Source: Ichthyophis bannanicus
Taxonomy: Eukaryota > Chordata > Amphibia > Gymnophiona > Ichthyophiidae
Direction: 5' to 3'
Assembly: GCA_033557465.1 (NCBI GenBank)
Contig: CM066047.1
Coordinates: 4,340,001-4,404,000 of the forward strand
Length of the DNA stretch: 64,000 nucleotides
A model generated the notes under the pieces. The model did not search any database. It saw nothing but the letters and a program-made list of their open reading frames with translations, and had not been told where the DNA came from. Positions within the stretch are counted from its first letter, which is position 1; every line of letters begins with the position of its first letter. The position numbers were made by a program, and so were the translations under genes. Positions 51,156 to 63,186 of this stretch are shown here, in pieces.

Positions 51156-53207
51156 TCAAGCGGCGGTGAGACATCCAGGCAGCAATGTCAGAAAGACAGG
51201 CAGAGATCCAGGTCTGGATTGCCGGAGAGATTTCAGGTGTAGAGAGCTAGATCTGGGAGTCATCAGCATACAGATGGTACTGAAAGCCATGGGAAGAGAT
51301 AAGCACACCAAGGGACTGGGTATATATAGAGAAAAGGAGCGGACCCAAAACACATCCTTGGGGTACACCAACTGGGAGCAGGATAGCAGAGGAGGAGGAG
51401 CCACCAGAACACACACAAAGAGCGATGGGAGAGATAGGAGAACCAGGATAGTACAGAGCCCTTAAAAACCAAGCGAGGACAGGGTATCGAGGAGAAGGTT
51501 GTGGTCAACAGTGTTAAAAGCAGCAGAGAGGTCAAGAAGGATGAGGACAGAGTACAGGCCCTTGGATTTTGCCAGGAACAAGTCACTGGAGTCTTTGGCA
51601 AGAGTCATTTCAGTAGAGTGTAAAGGACAAAAGCCAGACTGTAAAGGATCCAGGAGGGAATGAGAGGAGAGGAAGTCGAGGCAGCGGCGGTGAACCGCAC
51701 GTTCAAGTAGTTTAGAAATGAAGGGAAGGAGGGAGATGGGTTGATAATTAGAAGGACAGGTGGGATCAAGTGAGGGAGCTTTTTTTTGAGAAGAGGTGTG
51801 ACCACAGCATGCTTGAAGTCTGCAGGGACTGTTGCATTGGAGAGCGATAGGTTGAGAATATGAGAGATGGAAGGGACAATGGTGGAGTAGATGGGGCTTA
51901 GGAGACGGGTGGGGATAGGATCAGAGGAGCAGGTGGTGAGTTTGGAGGAAGAAAGTTTTCCTCTTCAAAGATCACAGGAAAGGAAGAGGGTAGCAGAGGT
52001 TTGGGGGGGGGGAGTTGGGAGTGAAGAGGGGGAGGAGGGGAAGTAGCTGACTTTGTGGGGAATTGGAGGGTGATCTTGTGGATTTTGTCATGGAAATAGG
52101 CAGGGTTTGGGCAGAAAGGGAGGGAGGGATCAGAGGCACTTTGAGGAGAGAGCTGAGAACAGTAAAGAGACGGCAAGGATCAGAGGCAAGAGAATTAGAT
52201 GGACATAATAGTTTTGTTTGGCAAGAGCTATGGCTGACTGGAAAGAGACAAGCATGAATTTGAAGTGTGGAAAGTCTGCAAGGGAGCGGGATTTGAGCCA
52301 AGTACGCTCAGCAGAATGGGCACAGGAACGTAGATAGCAGGTAGTGAATGAAAGCCAGGGCTGGGGTGAATTACGTCTCACAGGACGTGGCATGGGCGGA
52401 GAAAGAGCATCCAGAGCAGAGGAGAGTGCAGCATTATAGGAAGCTACTGTCTTGTCAACAGACTTAGATGACATAGCGGAAGAAAGAGATGAAGAAATAG
52501 TGGAAGAGAGAACCAAGGGATCAATAGCATGAAGATTTCTAAATAGGTTGGAGGAGAAAGGACGAGGTTGAGGCAGCGGGTGATGAAGATTAAAGCTTAA
52601 AAGGTGATGGTCAGATAAGGGAAGAACTGAGCTACAGAGGTTCGAGGGTAAGCAACTAGAGAAAAATACCAGGTCAAGGCAGTGGCCATGCTGGTGAGTG
52701 GGGATAGTGGAACAAATCTGGAGGTCAAACAAGGAGGTAAGGGAGAGGAGCTTTAAAGCATAAGGATCAGAGGGGTTATCGACATGATTGTTAAAATCCC
52801 CAAGAATAAGAGTGGGGGAAGAGGAATCCAGAAAGAAGGAAAGCCATGAGTCAAACTCAGTGAGAAAGGTAGAAGCAGACTTGTCAGGTCGATAAATAAC
52901 AGCTACCCGGAGAGGAAGTGGAGTGAAAAGGCGGATGGAGTGGACTTCAAAAGAGAGAAAGAAGTGAGACTGAGGCAGCAGGAGGGGTTGGAATTGGCAG
53001 GAGGGAAAAAGTAGAAGCCCAACACCACCACCACGGCCAGTGGGACGAGGCGTGTGGGAGAACTGATAGCCCCATGACAGAGAGCAGCAATAGATGCAGT
53101 ATCATCTGGGAGAAGCCAGGTCTCAGAGCAAGAAGATGTAGAGCATTAGAGATAAAGAGATCATGAGTAAAAGCAAGTTTATTAGAAACAGAGTGTGTGT
53201 TCCACAA
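51156..53207 (-). pseudogene. B2 ORF2 (endonuclease and RT)
   Basis: RT region: YADDSQ is encoded at about 51257-51275 in a frame next to the open one, with [14 protein letters not shown] text at 51490. Linker: SYNAALSSALDALSPPMPRPVRR. Endonuclease: QHGHCLDLVFFSS and LPLSDHHLLSFNLH (the SDH motif, around 52620). Frames change many times. The 3'-terminal part of the same gene, APYAWNKLPVSVRQAPSLTLFKSRLKT, lies left of D2 at 44280-44120. No functional protein is possible. Confidence 0.8.
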
Positions 53208-54127
53208 GGCACATGAGAAAGGGAGCGTGGAAGGGGAAAGGAGAGGGATATGAATAAGATTAGACGTGTTGCATGCAGATCTCTTCTCAGAGTGAGACAG
53301 AAGTCTAGGGGGGCCAGGATTGGGGTTGATATCTCCGGATGAGAGGAGTAGCAGAGTACAGGGTAGAGAGGAGACAGTACAGCGGAAATGAGGGTGAGGT
53401 TACCTTAGAGAGAGAGGAGATGGTTGAATGAGAGGGAGAAAACGATGAAGCTCAAGAGCTGATGATAGGGTAGAAGACAGAATGGAGGGGTAAGTGAGGA
53501 TGATAAAAGGGAGATAAGGAGGGGAGGAGTGAAGGTGCTGGTAGGAGGGGAGATAGGGAGTATGAAGAAGAGGAAGACAATGTGATAAGAAGCCATAGAA
53601 GAGGAATAAAGAGAAGAACAAACGCCAGAGGATATAGAAGGTGGGAGAGTCAAAGAGATTGGGCACACCTGTGTGTGAAGTAGGTAATGAGCAGATGACA
53701 GCTATAAGAGACAGTGAGCCATGGGGTGGGTGGGTAGATGGGAGGGGAGGATATAAGTTATACAGCTAAGAAAGCTGAACAAAAGTGCAAAATAAGGGGC
53801 AGAGAGGTAAGGGAGCACCCTAACAATGACAAATAAATAAGTGGAGACAGACAAATAGAACTCAGAGCAAATTCACTCACAGGAGCTAAAATTCACCTCT
53901 CTAGCAGAGCACTATGAGGGCACTGCTCTTCCCAGAGCACAGAGAGGCAAACAGAGAGCTAGGCACACGTGGGAGACAGGAAGGGAGGCTGAACAATACC
54001 TCAGCAGGGGGGAGGAGTTAGTCACTCAGGTAGACTAAGGGCAGAGACAGGGAAAAAATATAGGCTCAGCAAACTATGGAGTCAGAGCAAGGATAGATAT
54101 TGAATTAAAAGTAGAATTTGAGGCTTA

Positions 54128-55551
54128 GGTCGGGGGGCAAGATGGCTGTCCCGCAGTTAGCTCCGTGCTTCTGATCCGGAAGTTAACTCCGCTCCGTTGA
54201 TGATGGGACGGAGGAAAAGGAAGCAAGCGGGCCTACCCAGAGCTCTCTTGCAGGCTTCTGCTGCTGGCCAGAGGACTTTGAAACTCTGCGGGTTTGCGGC
54301 TGTTGGGTCCGGAGCGGCGTCTTCGCCAGCATGGCATGCAGAGCTGTTGTCCGTGCTGGGCGCATCTGGAGTGAGTATTTCTCCAGATCAGCGGGCGCCT
54401 CCGACACAAACAGGAAGTGTGCCATCTCCCGACGGCGTTTGTGCTCCTCCTTCATCAGGCCTACGGGTGAGCACTCCGCGGCCCGGTGGTGAGGGACAAT
54501 TGCTGCAAGGGTTTGCTCTGTTCTCCAGAGGGGAGAGTCTGCTGGAGGGAGGCGGTGTAGAAGACCCGTCCCCTTGTGCAGTGGTTCCGCAGCTGTTGGA
54601 GCCTGGAGGAGGGCTACTTCCTGTAAGTCGGGTGTTAGAGAAGCCGGCAGTGAATACATTAGACGCGCTGTGGGATGCCATCTCTGCTTTGACCACCACC
54701 TTATCTACTGTTGTGGGTTCTGTAAGTACTGAGATATCAGTTATCAAAGTGGAGGATTCTAAGAACCAGGAGCTGCAAGCGAGTTCTTTATTACAGGTGA
54801 AGGACGATGTTAGTCATCTTCAGGAGCATGTTGCTCTGATGAAAGAAAGGGCAGTGTTAAAACGGAAAACTGAACACCTTGAAAATTTTGCTTGATGGAA
54901 CCACCTCTGTCTTTTGAACGTCTCAAGGTCTCCACTCATGTCCCCTTTGGAAATAGTCCAGAAGTATTTTGGGGAAGTGCTAAAAATTCCAAATGAGCAC
55001 TTGCCCCCAATAACCAGGGCTCAATACTTGTCGGTTAACACCTTGGGAGCACGAAGGGAAAATCTGGAGGCATCAGTAAGTGGAATTGGGGACCTGACAG
55101 GATTCCTGGAAAGTTATATGGACGTGATTATGGAAAGAACTACTATGCTTGTGACTCTGGCTCTAGAGGCCGATAAGTCATTGATTCTTTGGTCTTTTTT
55201 AAAAATATTAATGAGACGTTTCTAGGTTCAAAAGTACGTATATTTCCTGATCTGTCTCCTGCAACCCAGTTAAGGAGGAAGGATTTTCTGGCTTATCGTG
55301 CCAGGACCATCTCCTTCGGTGCTATTTTTGTGTTAAAATATCCATCTAGGTGTTATATTTCCTATCAAGGAAAGAATTTCCTGCTTTTTGAACCTAAGCA
55401 GCTTCTACATTTCTTATGTGCAAGGGAAGAAGTCAGGGTGGAGGTTGCTTCCATTACGGCTGACGCATAAGTCTTATCCTGCTAATAACAGGTTTCTTTT
55501 CTTTTTCTTTGGCCCAGTTTTACTCTCGATAAGGGATTGTAGATTGGGATA
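54128..55551 (+). mobile_element. L1-clade LINE 5' part
   Basis: Begins with GGGGGGCAAGATGGCTG, the classic L1-like 5' end. Holds a complete but broken ORF1 and about 80 bases after it. The minus-strand CR1 starts at 55552, so ORF2 is not present in this window. Confidence 0.8.
54200..55470 (+). pseudogene. L1 ORF1 protein (coiled coil, RRM, CTD)
   Basis: ATG 54200. A low-complexity N-terminal part is followed by a coiled coil (residues about 155-230, QVKDDVSHLQEHVALMKE). Then, past an in-frame TGA at 54893-54895 (ENFA-stop where Arg is expected), comes the RRM (SPLEIVQKYFGEVLKIPNE). After a frameshift near 55200 follows the C-terminal domain (VRIFPDLSPATQLRRKDFLAYRA, FEPKQLLHFL). The L1 ORF1 protein binds L1 RNA as a trimer. 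This copy is disabled by the two lesions but readable end to end. Confidence 0.88.
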
Positions 55552-55703
55552 GAAACATAGAAACATGATGACAGAAAAAGACCACATGGCCTATCTAGTC
55601 TATCCTTCCATAACAACTACAACAGTCCACTTTTTACCTTTCGAGATCCTCTGTATTGGTCCCATGCTTTTTTGAATTCAGTTACTGTCCTCATCTCTAC
55701 CAC

Positions 55704-57550
55704 CTACACTGGGAGACTATTCCATGGATCCACTACTCTTTCTGTAAAGAAATATTTCCGCATATCACTCCTGAATCTATTTCCCTTCACCCTCATCCCA
55801 TGTCCCCTCGTAGCAGAACTTGCTTTCAATTGAAAGAGGCTCTCTCCCTGAACATTTATGCCACGGAGGTATTTAAACATCTCAATCATATCACCTCTAT
55901 CCCGCCTTTCCTCTAAGGTGTACATATTAAGATCCTTAAGTCTGTCCTCATATGCTTTATAATGAAGCCCTCTAATCATTTTAGTAGCCACCCTCTGCAC
56001 CGACTCCATCCTGTTCACATCCTTTTGAAGGTGTGGTCTCCAGAATTGCACACCATATTCCAAATGAGGTCGCACCAAAGACTTATACAGAGGCATTATC
56101 ACCTCCTTTTTTCTGCTAGCCATTCCTCTCCGTATGCACCCAAGCATCCTTCTAGCTTTTGCCGTCGCCTTTTCTACCTGTTTAGCTACTTTAAGATCAT
56201 CAGACACAACCACGCCTAGGTCCCGCTCTTCTTTAGTGGAAAAAAGTACTTCACCTCCTATACTGTATTGCTCCCTTGGATAGCTGCAGCCCAAATGCAT
56301 GACCTTACATTTTTTAACATTAAATCCCAGCTGCCAAATTCTAGACCATTCTTCAAGCTTAGCTAGATCCCTCCTCATGTTATCTACACCTTCCTGGGTG
56401 TCTACTCTATTGCAGATTTTGGTATCATCCGCAAAGAGGCAAACCTTACCTGACATCCCTTCCGCTATATCACTAACAAAGATGTTAAAAAGAATCGGAC
56501 CAAGGACAGATCCCTGGGGCACACCACTAGTAACATCCTTCTCCTCAGAGTAAGCTCCATTTACTTGTACTCTTTGTCGCCTCCCATCCAACCAATTTCT
56601 AACCCAAGCAGTAACTTTAGGGTCCATCCCTAGGGTGCTCAGTTTGTTTATAAGTCACCTGTGAGGAACAGTGTCAAAGGCTTTACTGAAATCTAAATAC
56701 ACCACATCTAGAGCTCTCCCTCGGTCCAACTCCCTGGTCACCCAGTCAAAGAAATCAATCAGATTTGTCTGACAAGACCTGCCTCTGGTGAATCCATGCT
56801 GCCTCGGATCCTGTAATCCGCTGGACTCCAGAAACCTCACTATTTTCTCTTTCAGCAGCGTTTCCAATAATTTACTCACCACCGAAGTTAAACTAACCAC
56901 ATCCTTACTTCCGTTTTTGTGTAAAGGCAACACATGAGCCTCTCTCCAGTCCTTTGGCACCACTCCCAACTCCGAGGCATTGAAAAGGTCAGTCAGTGGA
57001 GTTGCTAGAACGTCCCCAAGTTCCCGCAGTATTCTAGAGTGTATCCCATCCGGTCCCATCGCTTTGTCTACTTTAAGTTGAGCTAGTTTCTCACGAACAC
57101 AGTCTTCTGAAAATTGTTCAATATGTCCCTCGCTTCTGTTCTTATTTGTGGGTGTTTTCTGAGGTCCTGCTCCTGGTTCTTCATCTGTGAACACAGAACA
57201 AAAATATTTGTTAAGCAATTCCGCTTTATCCTTATCAGCCTCTACATATTCCCCCCCCCTACACCCTTGAGTCTGAAAATACCACTTTTGCCCTTCCTCT
57301 TCTCACTAATATATCTGAAAAATGTCTTATCCCCCCATTTTATTGCATTGGCTATTTCCTCCTCCTTTTGAATCTTTGCCTTCTTGACTACTTTGCTAGC
57401 TTCTCTAAGTTTTTCCAAATACAGATGCCTGTCTTCCTCTCTCTGTGATCTCTTGTATTTCATGAAGGCCTCCCTCTTTTTCTTCACTTTTTCAGCTACT
57501 TCCTTCGAAAACCATAGCGGTCTCCTGTTCCTTTTGCCTTTATTTACCAT
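55704..57550 (-). pseudogene. CR1 family 2 reverse transcriptase
   Basis: 57550-57242: Lys/Arg-rich linker. 57218-56655: KAMGPDGIHSRIL, LDFSKAFDTVPHR, then TGA at the CGA-type site. 56627-55704: GVPQGSVLGPILFNIFVSD, catalytic FADDTKI intact, and the C-terminus MPLYKSLVRPHLEYGVQFWRP. A deletion in the 56900 region removes the ENYRLV-type residues seen in the 9411 copy. Frameshift near 57250. Only a few changes from functional family members. Confidence 0.9.
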
Positions 57551-57551
57551 T

Positions 57552-58310
57552 TTAACAAAAAGGTTGGTTGCCCTTAAAATACCCCCTTTCAGTTTTGCCC
57601 ACTGTTTTTCTACATCCCCCCAGCTGTTCCCATCCCACTAACGACTCCCTGAGGTATTGGCCCATCTTCGCAAAGTTAGTCTTCCTAAAGTCTAAGATCC
57701 TCACCTTGGAATGGATTCTAACAGCCCTAGTCCTAATACTGAACCACACCATCTGGTGATCACTGGATGCAAAATGATCTCCCACTACAACATCAGAAAC
57801 ACTTTCACCATTGGTAAGCACCAAGTCCAGTATGACCCCTCCATGTGTGGGGTCTGTTACCAATTGCCTGAATAGTTCTCCCTGTAGAGAATCCAGGATC
57901 TCCTTACTTCTAGATGATACTGCAGCAGGAATGTGCCAATCAACATCTGGCATAATGAAATCTCCTATCAGTAGCACTTCCCCTTTCCTAGCAATGCTGC
58001 GTATGTCTTCAATTTACTCTCTGTCCACCTCTTCCTCTTGTGAGGGAGGTCTGTATATCACACCAATGCAAATAGATTTCTCTTTCCCTCTTTCTAGTTT
58101 AACCCACAATGCCTCCTCTCTCCCTTTTAAGCTCTGTAATTCCAAAGCTTTAATAGTAGTTTTTACATATAGTGCCACTCCTCCTCCCCTTCTTCCTACC
58201 CTGTCCTTTCTGAATAAAGTATAGCCAGGTATAGTTACATCCCAATCATGGTTTTCTGTGAACCATGTTTCTGTAACTGCCACTAAATCCAAGTCAGCCA
58301 CTCCCACCAA
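57552..58310 (-). pseudogene. CR1 family 2 apurinic-like endonuclease
   Basis: Block 58310-58014 has LDLVAVTETWFTENHDWD (catalytic Glu), GRRGGGVALYVK and IGVIYRPPSQ. Block 57977-57552 has LLIGDFIMPDVDWH (the usual GDFN changed to GDFI), ILDLVLTNGES and SSDHQMVWF (the SDH motif). An in-frame stop near 58012 separates them. The domain nicks target DNA in active CR1. Confidence 0.87.
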
Positions 58311-58467
58311 AGCTTCAACTTCAGGGATATTTCCATGCTACGGGCATTAATACACACTGCTTTTCATATGTTACCCCTGTTACCCATTTCCATAAAGGTA
58401 TTTAATGTATTATCTACCTGAGGGCTTTCACTTACATGGGGGCTTTCTTCATCCATCCCCAACGAAT

Positions 58468-58970
58468 CTAGTTTAAAGCCCTCTTCAGTAGATTAGCCAG
58501 TCTACCACCGAAGATGCGTTGACCTTTCTTGGACAGATGGATGCCATCTCTGCTCTGCAACCCTTGGAACAGCATCCCATGGTCTAGGAAACCAAAACAC
58601 TCTCGATGACACCATCCACGCAGCCATGCATTCATCTCCAGAATGCGAGCCTCTCTGCCTTGGCCTTTACCCTCAACAGGGAGGATTGAAGAGAACACCA
58701 CCTGTGCACCTAACTGCTTCACCCTCTGTCCCAGAGCCATGAAGTCACTTTTGATACGTTCCGAGGTATACCTGGCAGTATCATTTGTTCCAACATGGAT
58801 TAGCAACATTGGGTAATAGTCAGTGGGCTTGATGAGTCTCGGCAAACTCTCCGTAACATCTTGGATTTTGGCACCAGGCACACAGCATACCTCTCTGGAC
58901 ATCAAGTCTGGTCAGCAGATGGACGCCTCAGTACCCCTCAGAAGAGAGTCTCCAACCACCACTACCCTTT
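58468..58970 (-). pseudogene. CR1 family 2 ORF1, SGNH-type esterase domain
   Basis: The upstream part VVVVGDSLLRGTEAS (GDS block with the nucleophile Ser) is cut from the rest by a TGA. From ATG 58905 the frame runs 145 codons with MLLIHVGTNDTA (GTND block), SSILPVEGKG and SRDGIHLSKKGQRIFG (catalytic Asp/His). Such esterase domains are known in CR1 ORF1; the role is thought to involve membrane or lipid contact. The N-terminal zinc finger and coiled coil are not clear here. Confidence 0.85.
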
Positions 58971-59230
58971 GTTAACACCAGGTGGCAGATCAAAAGGCCA
59001 TTTTGAAAGACTCCTCCTATCCAAGCAAGGACTGTTAATTACCCAGGATGTTGGTCACAGCATTACCTCAGCAGCAGAGGCATAAATAGCTCAACCAAAG
59101 CTCTGTGAACCTCTGTCTTGAAGGACTAGAAAGGGGGACTGTTACTTCTGGAGAGAAATCTGCAACTGTGAGTATATACTTGTGGTAATTTTCTAAAAAG
59201 AATTCTTTGTATTAAAGCTACTTAATCTGT

Positions 59231-60101
59231 GAACCCATTGTTTTTTTGTTGGATCAGTTAGGGCCTAGTAGCAGCAATTAAAGTTTGAATTTAAAACACA
59301 GAGAGCAGCTTTCTGGTTACATTTCATACCAGCAGAGAGCCTGTAGTTTAAATTTAATAGTCAATCAGGGCCAAGTAACAGCAAAGTACTTTTAGTTTAA
59401 ATTTAACACACAGAAGAGAGCATTCTGGTTAAATTTAGTACCTAGCAGAGAGCTTGTAGTTTAAATTTCATAAGAAGTTAGAGCCTAGCAGCAGCTAAGA
59501 GCTATAATTTAAATCAAATCAGAATTTAGCTTACCTCAGCAGCACAAGACAGGGTACTGTGTAGCAGCCCTTTTTAATAAGTGTTATTTCCCTCCCTCCC
59601 CACACCCACCCTCCCCTGGGATAATCATAGCTTTATAGGTACTTACACATCTTAAAAGACAGGAGGTGCTTTCAGGTGAAGCTCATTACCCAAATCAGTC
59701 ATACACTAAGGACCTGAGATTAATTAAGCTTCAGGTGAACAAGGTATATTAAACGTATTAGGTACAGTTTTATTGGTATAAATACCCATAGCAACCCCTA
59801 GTAAGTAAGAACTTAAAGATCTAGACACAAACTTAAAACTAAGATGCAGACAGCAATCCAGCAGCGGGATGGGGGCTTTCCAGTCTTTTGCATTTAGTGT
59901 CACATGTATGATTTTCTCCCAGTTGGTGAGAGGTCTTACGTGTGCACTACGTGCAAGGAGCTCTTTGCTCTCAGGGAACAAGTCCGTTCTCTAGAGGCAA
60001 AAGTAGCAGACTTGGAAAGCATAAGACAGAGAGGAACATAGACGAGACCTACAGGGATATAGTCCTGAAGTCCCACCTCCAGTCTGGCAGCACCCCTGTT
60101 G
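59231..60101 (+). mobile_element. CR1 LINE, plus strand, 5' UTR and ORF1 start
   Basis: Tandem-repeat 5' UTR (59255-59520), then a TATA-like GGTATAAATACCC at about 59774-59786. ORF1 starts near 59900: cysteine pairs (CHMYDFLP ... VCTTCKELF) and a coiled coil (REQVRSLEAKVADLES). A frameshift near 60036 is followed by DETYRDIVLKSHLQSGSTPVA. The L2 insertion cuts it at 60102; it resumes at 63187. Confidence 0.82.
59255..59520 (+). repeat. tandem repeats in CR1 5' UTR
   Basis: About two and a half copies of a unit near 110 bases. Each has GGGCCTAGTAGCAG (or GGGCCAAGTAACAG), AGTTTAAATTTAA, a CAGAGAGCA/AGAGAGCAT block and CAGCAGAGAGCCTGTAG. Tandem 5' UTR units commonly carry LINE promoters. Confidence 0.75.
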
Positions 60102-63100
60102 CCATTTATTTATTTATTTTATTTATTTATTTATGCTTTTCTTCTATACCGCTTTTTCCCAAGATCAAAGGCGGTTTACAATTAACATAATGAACATGGT
60201 TTTACATGGAACATCGTATTTTCTTCAAACTATGTACAATTAACTTTTCATGAACAATAACATGGAACATGTAATTATACAACTGCTTTAACTATTTACA
60301 TCAGTCAAATATTTACATTAGTCAATTATTAATTGTCAATTATTAATTTCCTAAGTGTCAATTATTAATTTCCTAAGTCAATTATTAATTTCCTAAGTGT
60401 GTTGAGGTTTGAGGCTTTTTGATCTGTGGTTAGGGAGGATTTTTATGGAGGTGTGGTGAGGGGGATGAGGGGGGTTCATTAGGATTTATAAAGTGTTCTT
60501 TAAACAGATATGTTTTTAGTTCTTTCCGGAATGTCTGGAGATCCTTTATTTTGCGGAGGCTTAGTGGGAGTTTATTCCATAGGGTGGGGGCTGCATATGA
60601 GAATGCTCTTGAGCTTGTGTTTTTTTTTTTGTTTTTCGAATTGATTTTTTTATGTCTAGTGAGTGGGTTGCGTTTTGTCTGCGGGTTCTATGTTCTTTTG
60701 GAGCATGTAGTAGAGTGGTTAGATGTGAGGGTGATATGCCGTTGATAAGTTTAAATGTGGTTAAGAGTATTTTGTATGATATTCTACTATTTATGGGAAG
60801 CCAGTGTAGTTCGGCGAGGATGGGAGTTATGTGGTCAGTGAGGCGGGCTTTTGCTGTTACTCGAGCACAGATGTTTTGAGCTCATTGGAGTAAGTTGGTA
60901 TTTGTGAGAGGGAGGCCGATAAGTAGACTATTACAATAGTCAAGGTGTGGAGTGATGAGTGAGCTGATAACAGATCTGAAGTCATGTGTGTCTAGTATTG
61001 GTCGTAGGTGTTGAATGGTCTTAAGTTTATAGAATATAGTTTTCACGGTTTGTTTTATGTGAGGGAGCATACTAAGTGTGTGGTCTATTATGATGCCTAG
61101 GTATTTTACTTCCTTTTTGATTGTGATTATTGTGTCGTTAATTGTTATTGTTTCAGGGAGAGTAGAATCTGGTTTTCTTGTTACGAACATTGCTTCAGTT
61201 TTTTTTAGGTTGATGCTGAGGTTATTATTTTCTAGCCAAGTATTTGCTTCGCTGATGCAGTCTAGTAAGTTCTGGTAGGTGGGATTGTTCGTGTTTATTG
61301 GTTGAGTGAGCATGATATCATCTGCGTATATGTAGTGGTTGACTATGTTTTTTAAATATATTTGTGATGGGTTGAAGATACAAGTTGAAAAGGAGGGCTG
61401 AAAGGGCCGAGCCCTGTGGAATACCTTGTCCTTGTACGAATGGCTCAGAGGTGTCTTGGCCTAATTTAACGTGTATCGATCGGTTTGTGATGTATGATAT
61501 AAACCATTGTAGAATTGTTCCTCCTATTCCTAGGCTTAGGAGTCTGTTAATGAGTGTGTTGTGGTGGACATTGTCAAAGGCACCAGCTATATCAATGAAT
61601 ATGAGGATGTAACCTTGGTTGCATGTGTCAGTGCCTTTTATGAGGTCATCCATGAGTGTTATTAGCAAAGTTTCGACCCCGTGTGATGGGCGGAAGCCGA
61701 ATTGATGTGAGTCAAGTGGTGCATGTGTGTCGATAAAATCTTGTAGTTGGAGCTGTATGATTTTTTCTATTACTTTGGCAATAAACGGTATGCTGGCTAT
61801 GGGCCTGTAGGAGTTTGGGTCTGTAGGATTGAGTTTATTATTTTTTATTATAGGGCGTAAGGATGTGAGTTTTAGGGCATCTGGCATGATGCCCTGGGAT
61901 AGTGATTGGTTTACTATATTTTGTATATGGATAGCTAATTCATTTTTGGTGTTTTTTATCCATGATACTGGACATGGATCTAGGGGGGAGGTAGTGGTGT
62001 TGATCATTGATATGATATTGAGGAGGTGTTTTTGTTCAATGTCTTGAAAGGTTATCCATTTATTGGTTGGTTTTAAGTCCGTGGGTATAGTTATGATTGT
62101 GTTAGATGATTTGTTTCTTAATTTGTTAGCAAAATGAGTTGCAAGGGTTTGTGCGCTTATCGTTGATTGTTCAGGCTCTGGGGTTTGGGTTTTTGTTAGT
62201 GTTTTTATAATTGCAAATAATTCTCTCGGTCGATTGAGTGCCATATTTATGACTTTTGTGTGGTATTCCCTTTTTGATCTGTTAATAGTGTCTTTGTATT
62301 TGTTGAGAAGACTCAGGTATTGTGCTTTATTATCGCTTGTTTTAGATTTCCTCCACCGTTTTTCTTGTTTTCTTAGTTGCTTTTTTATATTAGAGAGGTC
62401 TCTATTGAACCATTTTTCCGACTTTCTTTTTGTGAATTGTTTTTGGGGACCTTGAGTGGGAGTTGCTGCTTCTTTTATTGTTGAGTTCCATTGGTCTATT
62501 ATAGTGTTGACTTCCGTTGTGTTATTTATAAGGTTAGGTAATACGGTGTCTAGGAAGGTGTCTTTGTTGAAGTGCGTAAAGCGAGATTTATAAGGTGTTG
62601 GAGTAGTTTCAGTGTTGGTGTGTGATAGTGAGAGTAAATTGAAGGTTATTAGGTGGTGATCTGACCATGGTACTTCCGTAATAAGAGGTGGGGATTGTAG
62701 TTGGTGTTTATTAAATGGGGTGGGGATGAATACAAGGTCTAGAGCGTTACCTTTTGTATGTGTAGATGTTTGTATGATTTGGTTGTAACCCATTTCTTTC
62801 ATGGAATCCATAAAGTTGATTGTGTGTTGTGGGTTGAGTGATGGAAGGTTCAGATCACCTAATATAACAAGTGGTTTTCTCTGTGTAGCTGTACATGCAA
62901 GTTCTAGGATGGGGGTGAGATTTTTGTGGTCCGCTGAGGGGGGCCTGTAGATGAGGGACAGTGCAAGGGTTTTGTTTTCTATATTTATGATGTCCATACC
63001 GTCTATGTTATTCACATTTTTTAGTGAGTATTTGAGCTCTTTTTTGGTGATAAGGGCCCCGCCTCCCCTTTTTGCTTCTCGGTGGCAGTTGAAAAGGTCA

Positions 63101-63186
63101 TATTGATGTGTGTTGAGTTGGTTTAGGAGGATTGTGTCTGTGGGTGCGAGCCAGGTCTTTGTGATGAGAAGTATATCAGGTTTTTC
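60102..63186 (-). mobile_element. L2-clade LINE inserted in CR1 ORF1, nearly intact
   Basis: Minus strand. The tail at 60102-60190 has ATTTATTTATTTATTTT, then ATACCGC ... AAAGGCGGTTTACAAT. RT C-terminus 61313-60882, RT and endonuclease 63186-61318. The CR1 ORF1 reads on either side, so L2 is the later insertion. 5' truncation removes the start of the endonuclease. Only one frameshift is evident. Confidence 0.94.
60882..63186 (-). pseudogene. L2 ORF2 with a single frameshift
   Basis: The long frame ends at 61318. Its first about 90 codons (63456-63187) are antisense CR1, so the true L2 part begins at KPDILLITKTWLAP. Endonuclease: PLVILGDLNLPS and WSDHHLITFN. RT: FRPIASIPFIAKVIEK -like text, LIFIDIAGAFDNVHHN and GIPQGSALSALLFN. 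The catalytic IYADDIMLTQP lies in the next frame, one small indel after PLHI. The C-terminal block 61313-60882 holds NLSINLKKTEAMFVTRK and SSLITPHLDYCNSLLIGLP. All catalytic residues exist; the indel alone blocks expression. Confidence 0.92.

Larger units (their letters stand above)
43934..54030 (-). mobile_element. L2-type LINE with ACT-repeat tail (copy B2), interrupted
   Basis: Minus strand. 3' end with (ACT) repeat at 43935-43959; 3' UTR and C-terminal RT to 44627; interrupted by DIRS D2 (44628-50808) and by a CR1 tail (50868-51004); then RT, linker and endonuclease to about 54030. Removing both insertions joins GGAAAGGGTGG to ATTTTGCTGATG and restores LINE continuity. The longest copy of this family here. 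Its right (5') edge is approximate; 54031-54127 is unassigned. Confidence 0.87.
55552..59090 (-). mobile_element. CR1 family 2 LINE, long copy with ORF1 and ORF2
   Basis: Minus strand: esterase-type ORF1 (about 58970-58468), endonuclease (58310-57552), RT (57550-55704), 3' UTR to AAACATAGAAACATGATG at 55552. All CR1 domains are present in order. Lesions are few but lethal. Its 5' edge adjoins a second, plus-strand CR1 near 59230; the piece 59091-59230 is unassigned. Confidence 0.93.

Noticed and set aside
51006..51465. Plus-strand Arg-rich frames
   Set aside because: Antisense of the B2 reverse transcriptase.
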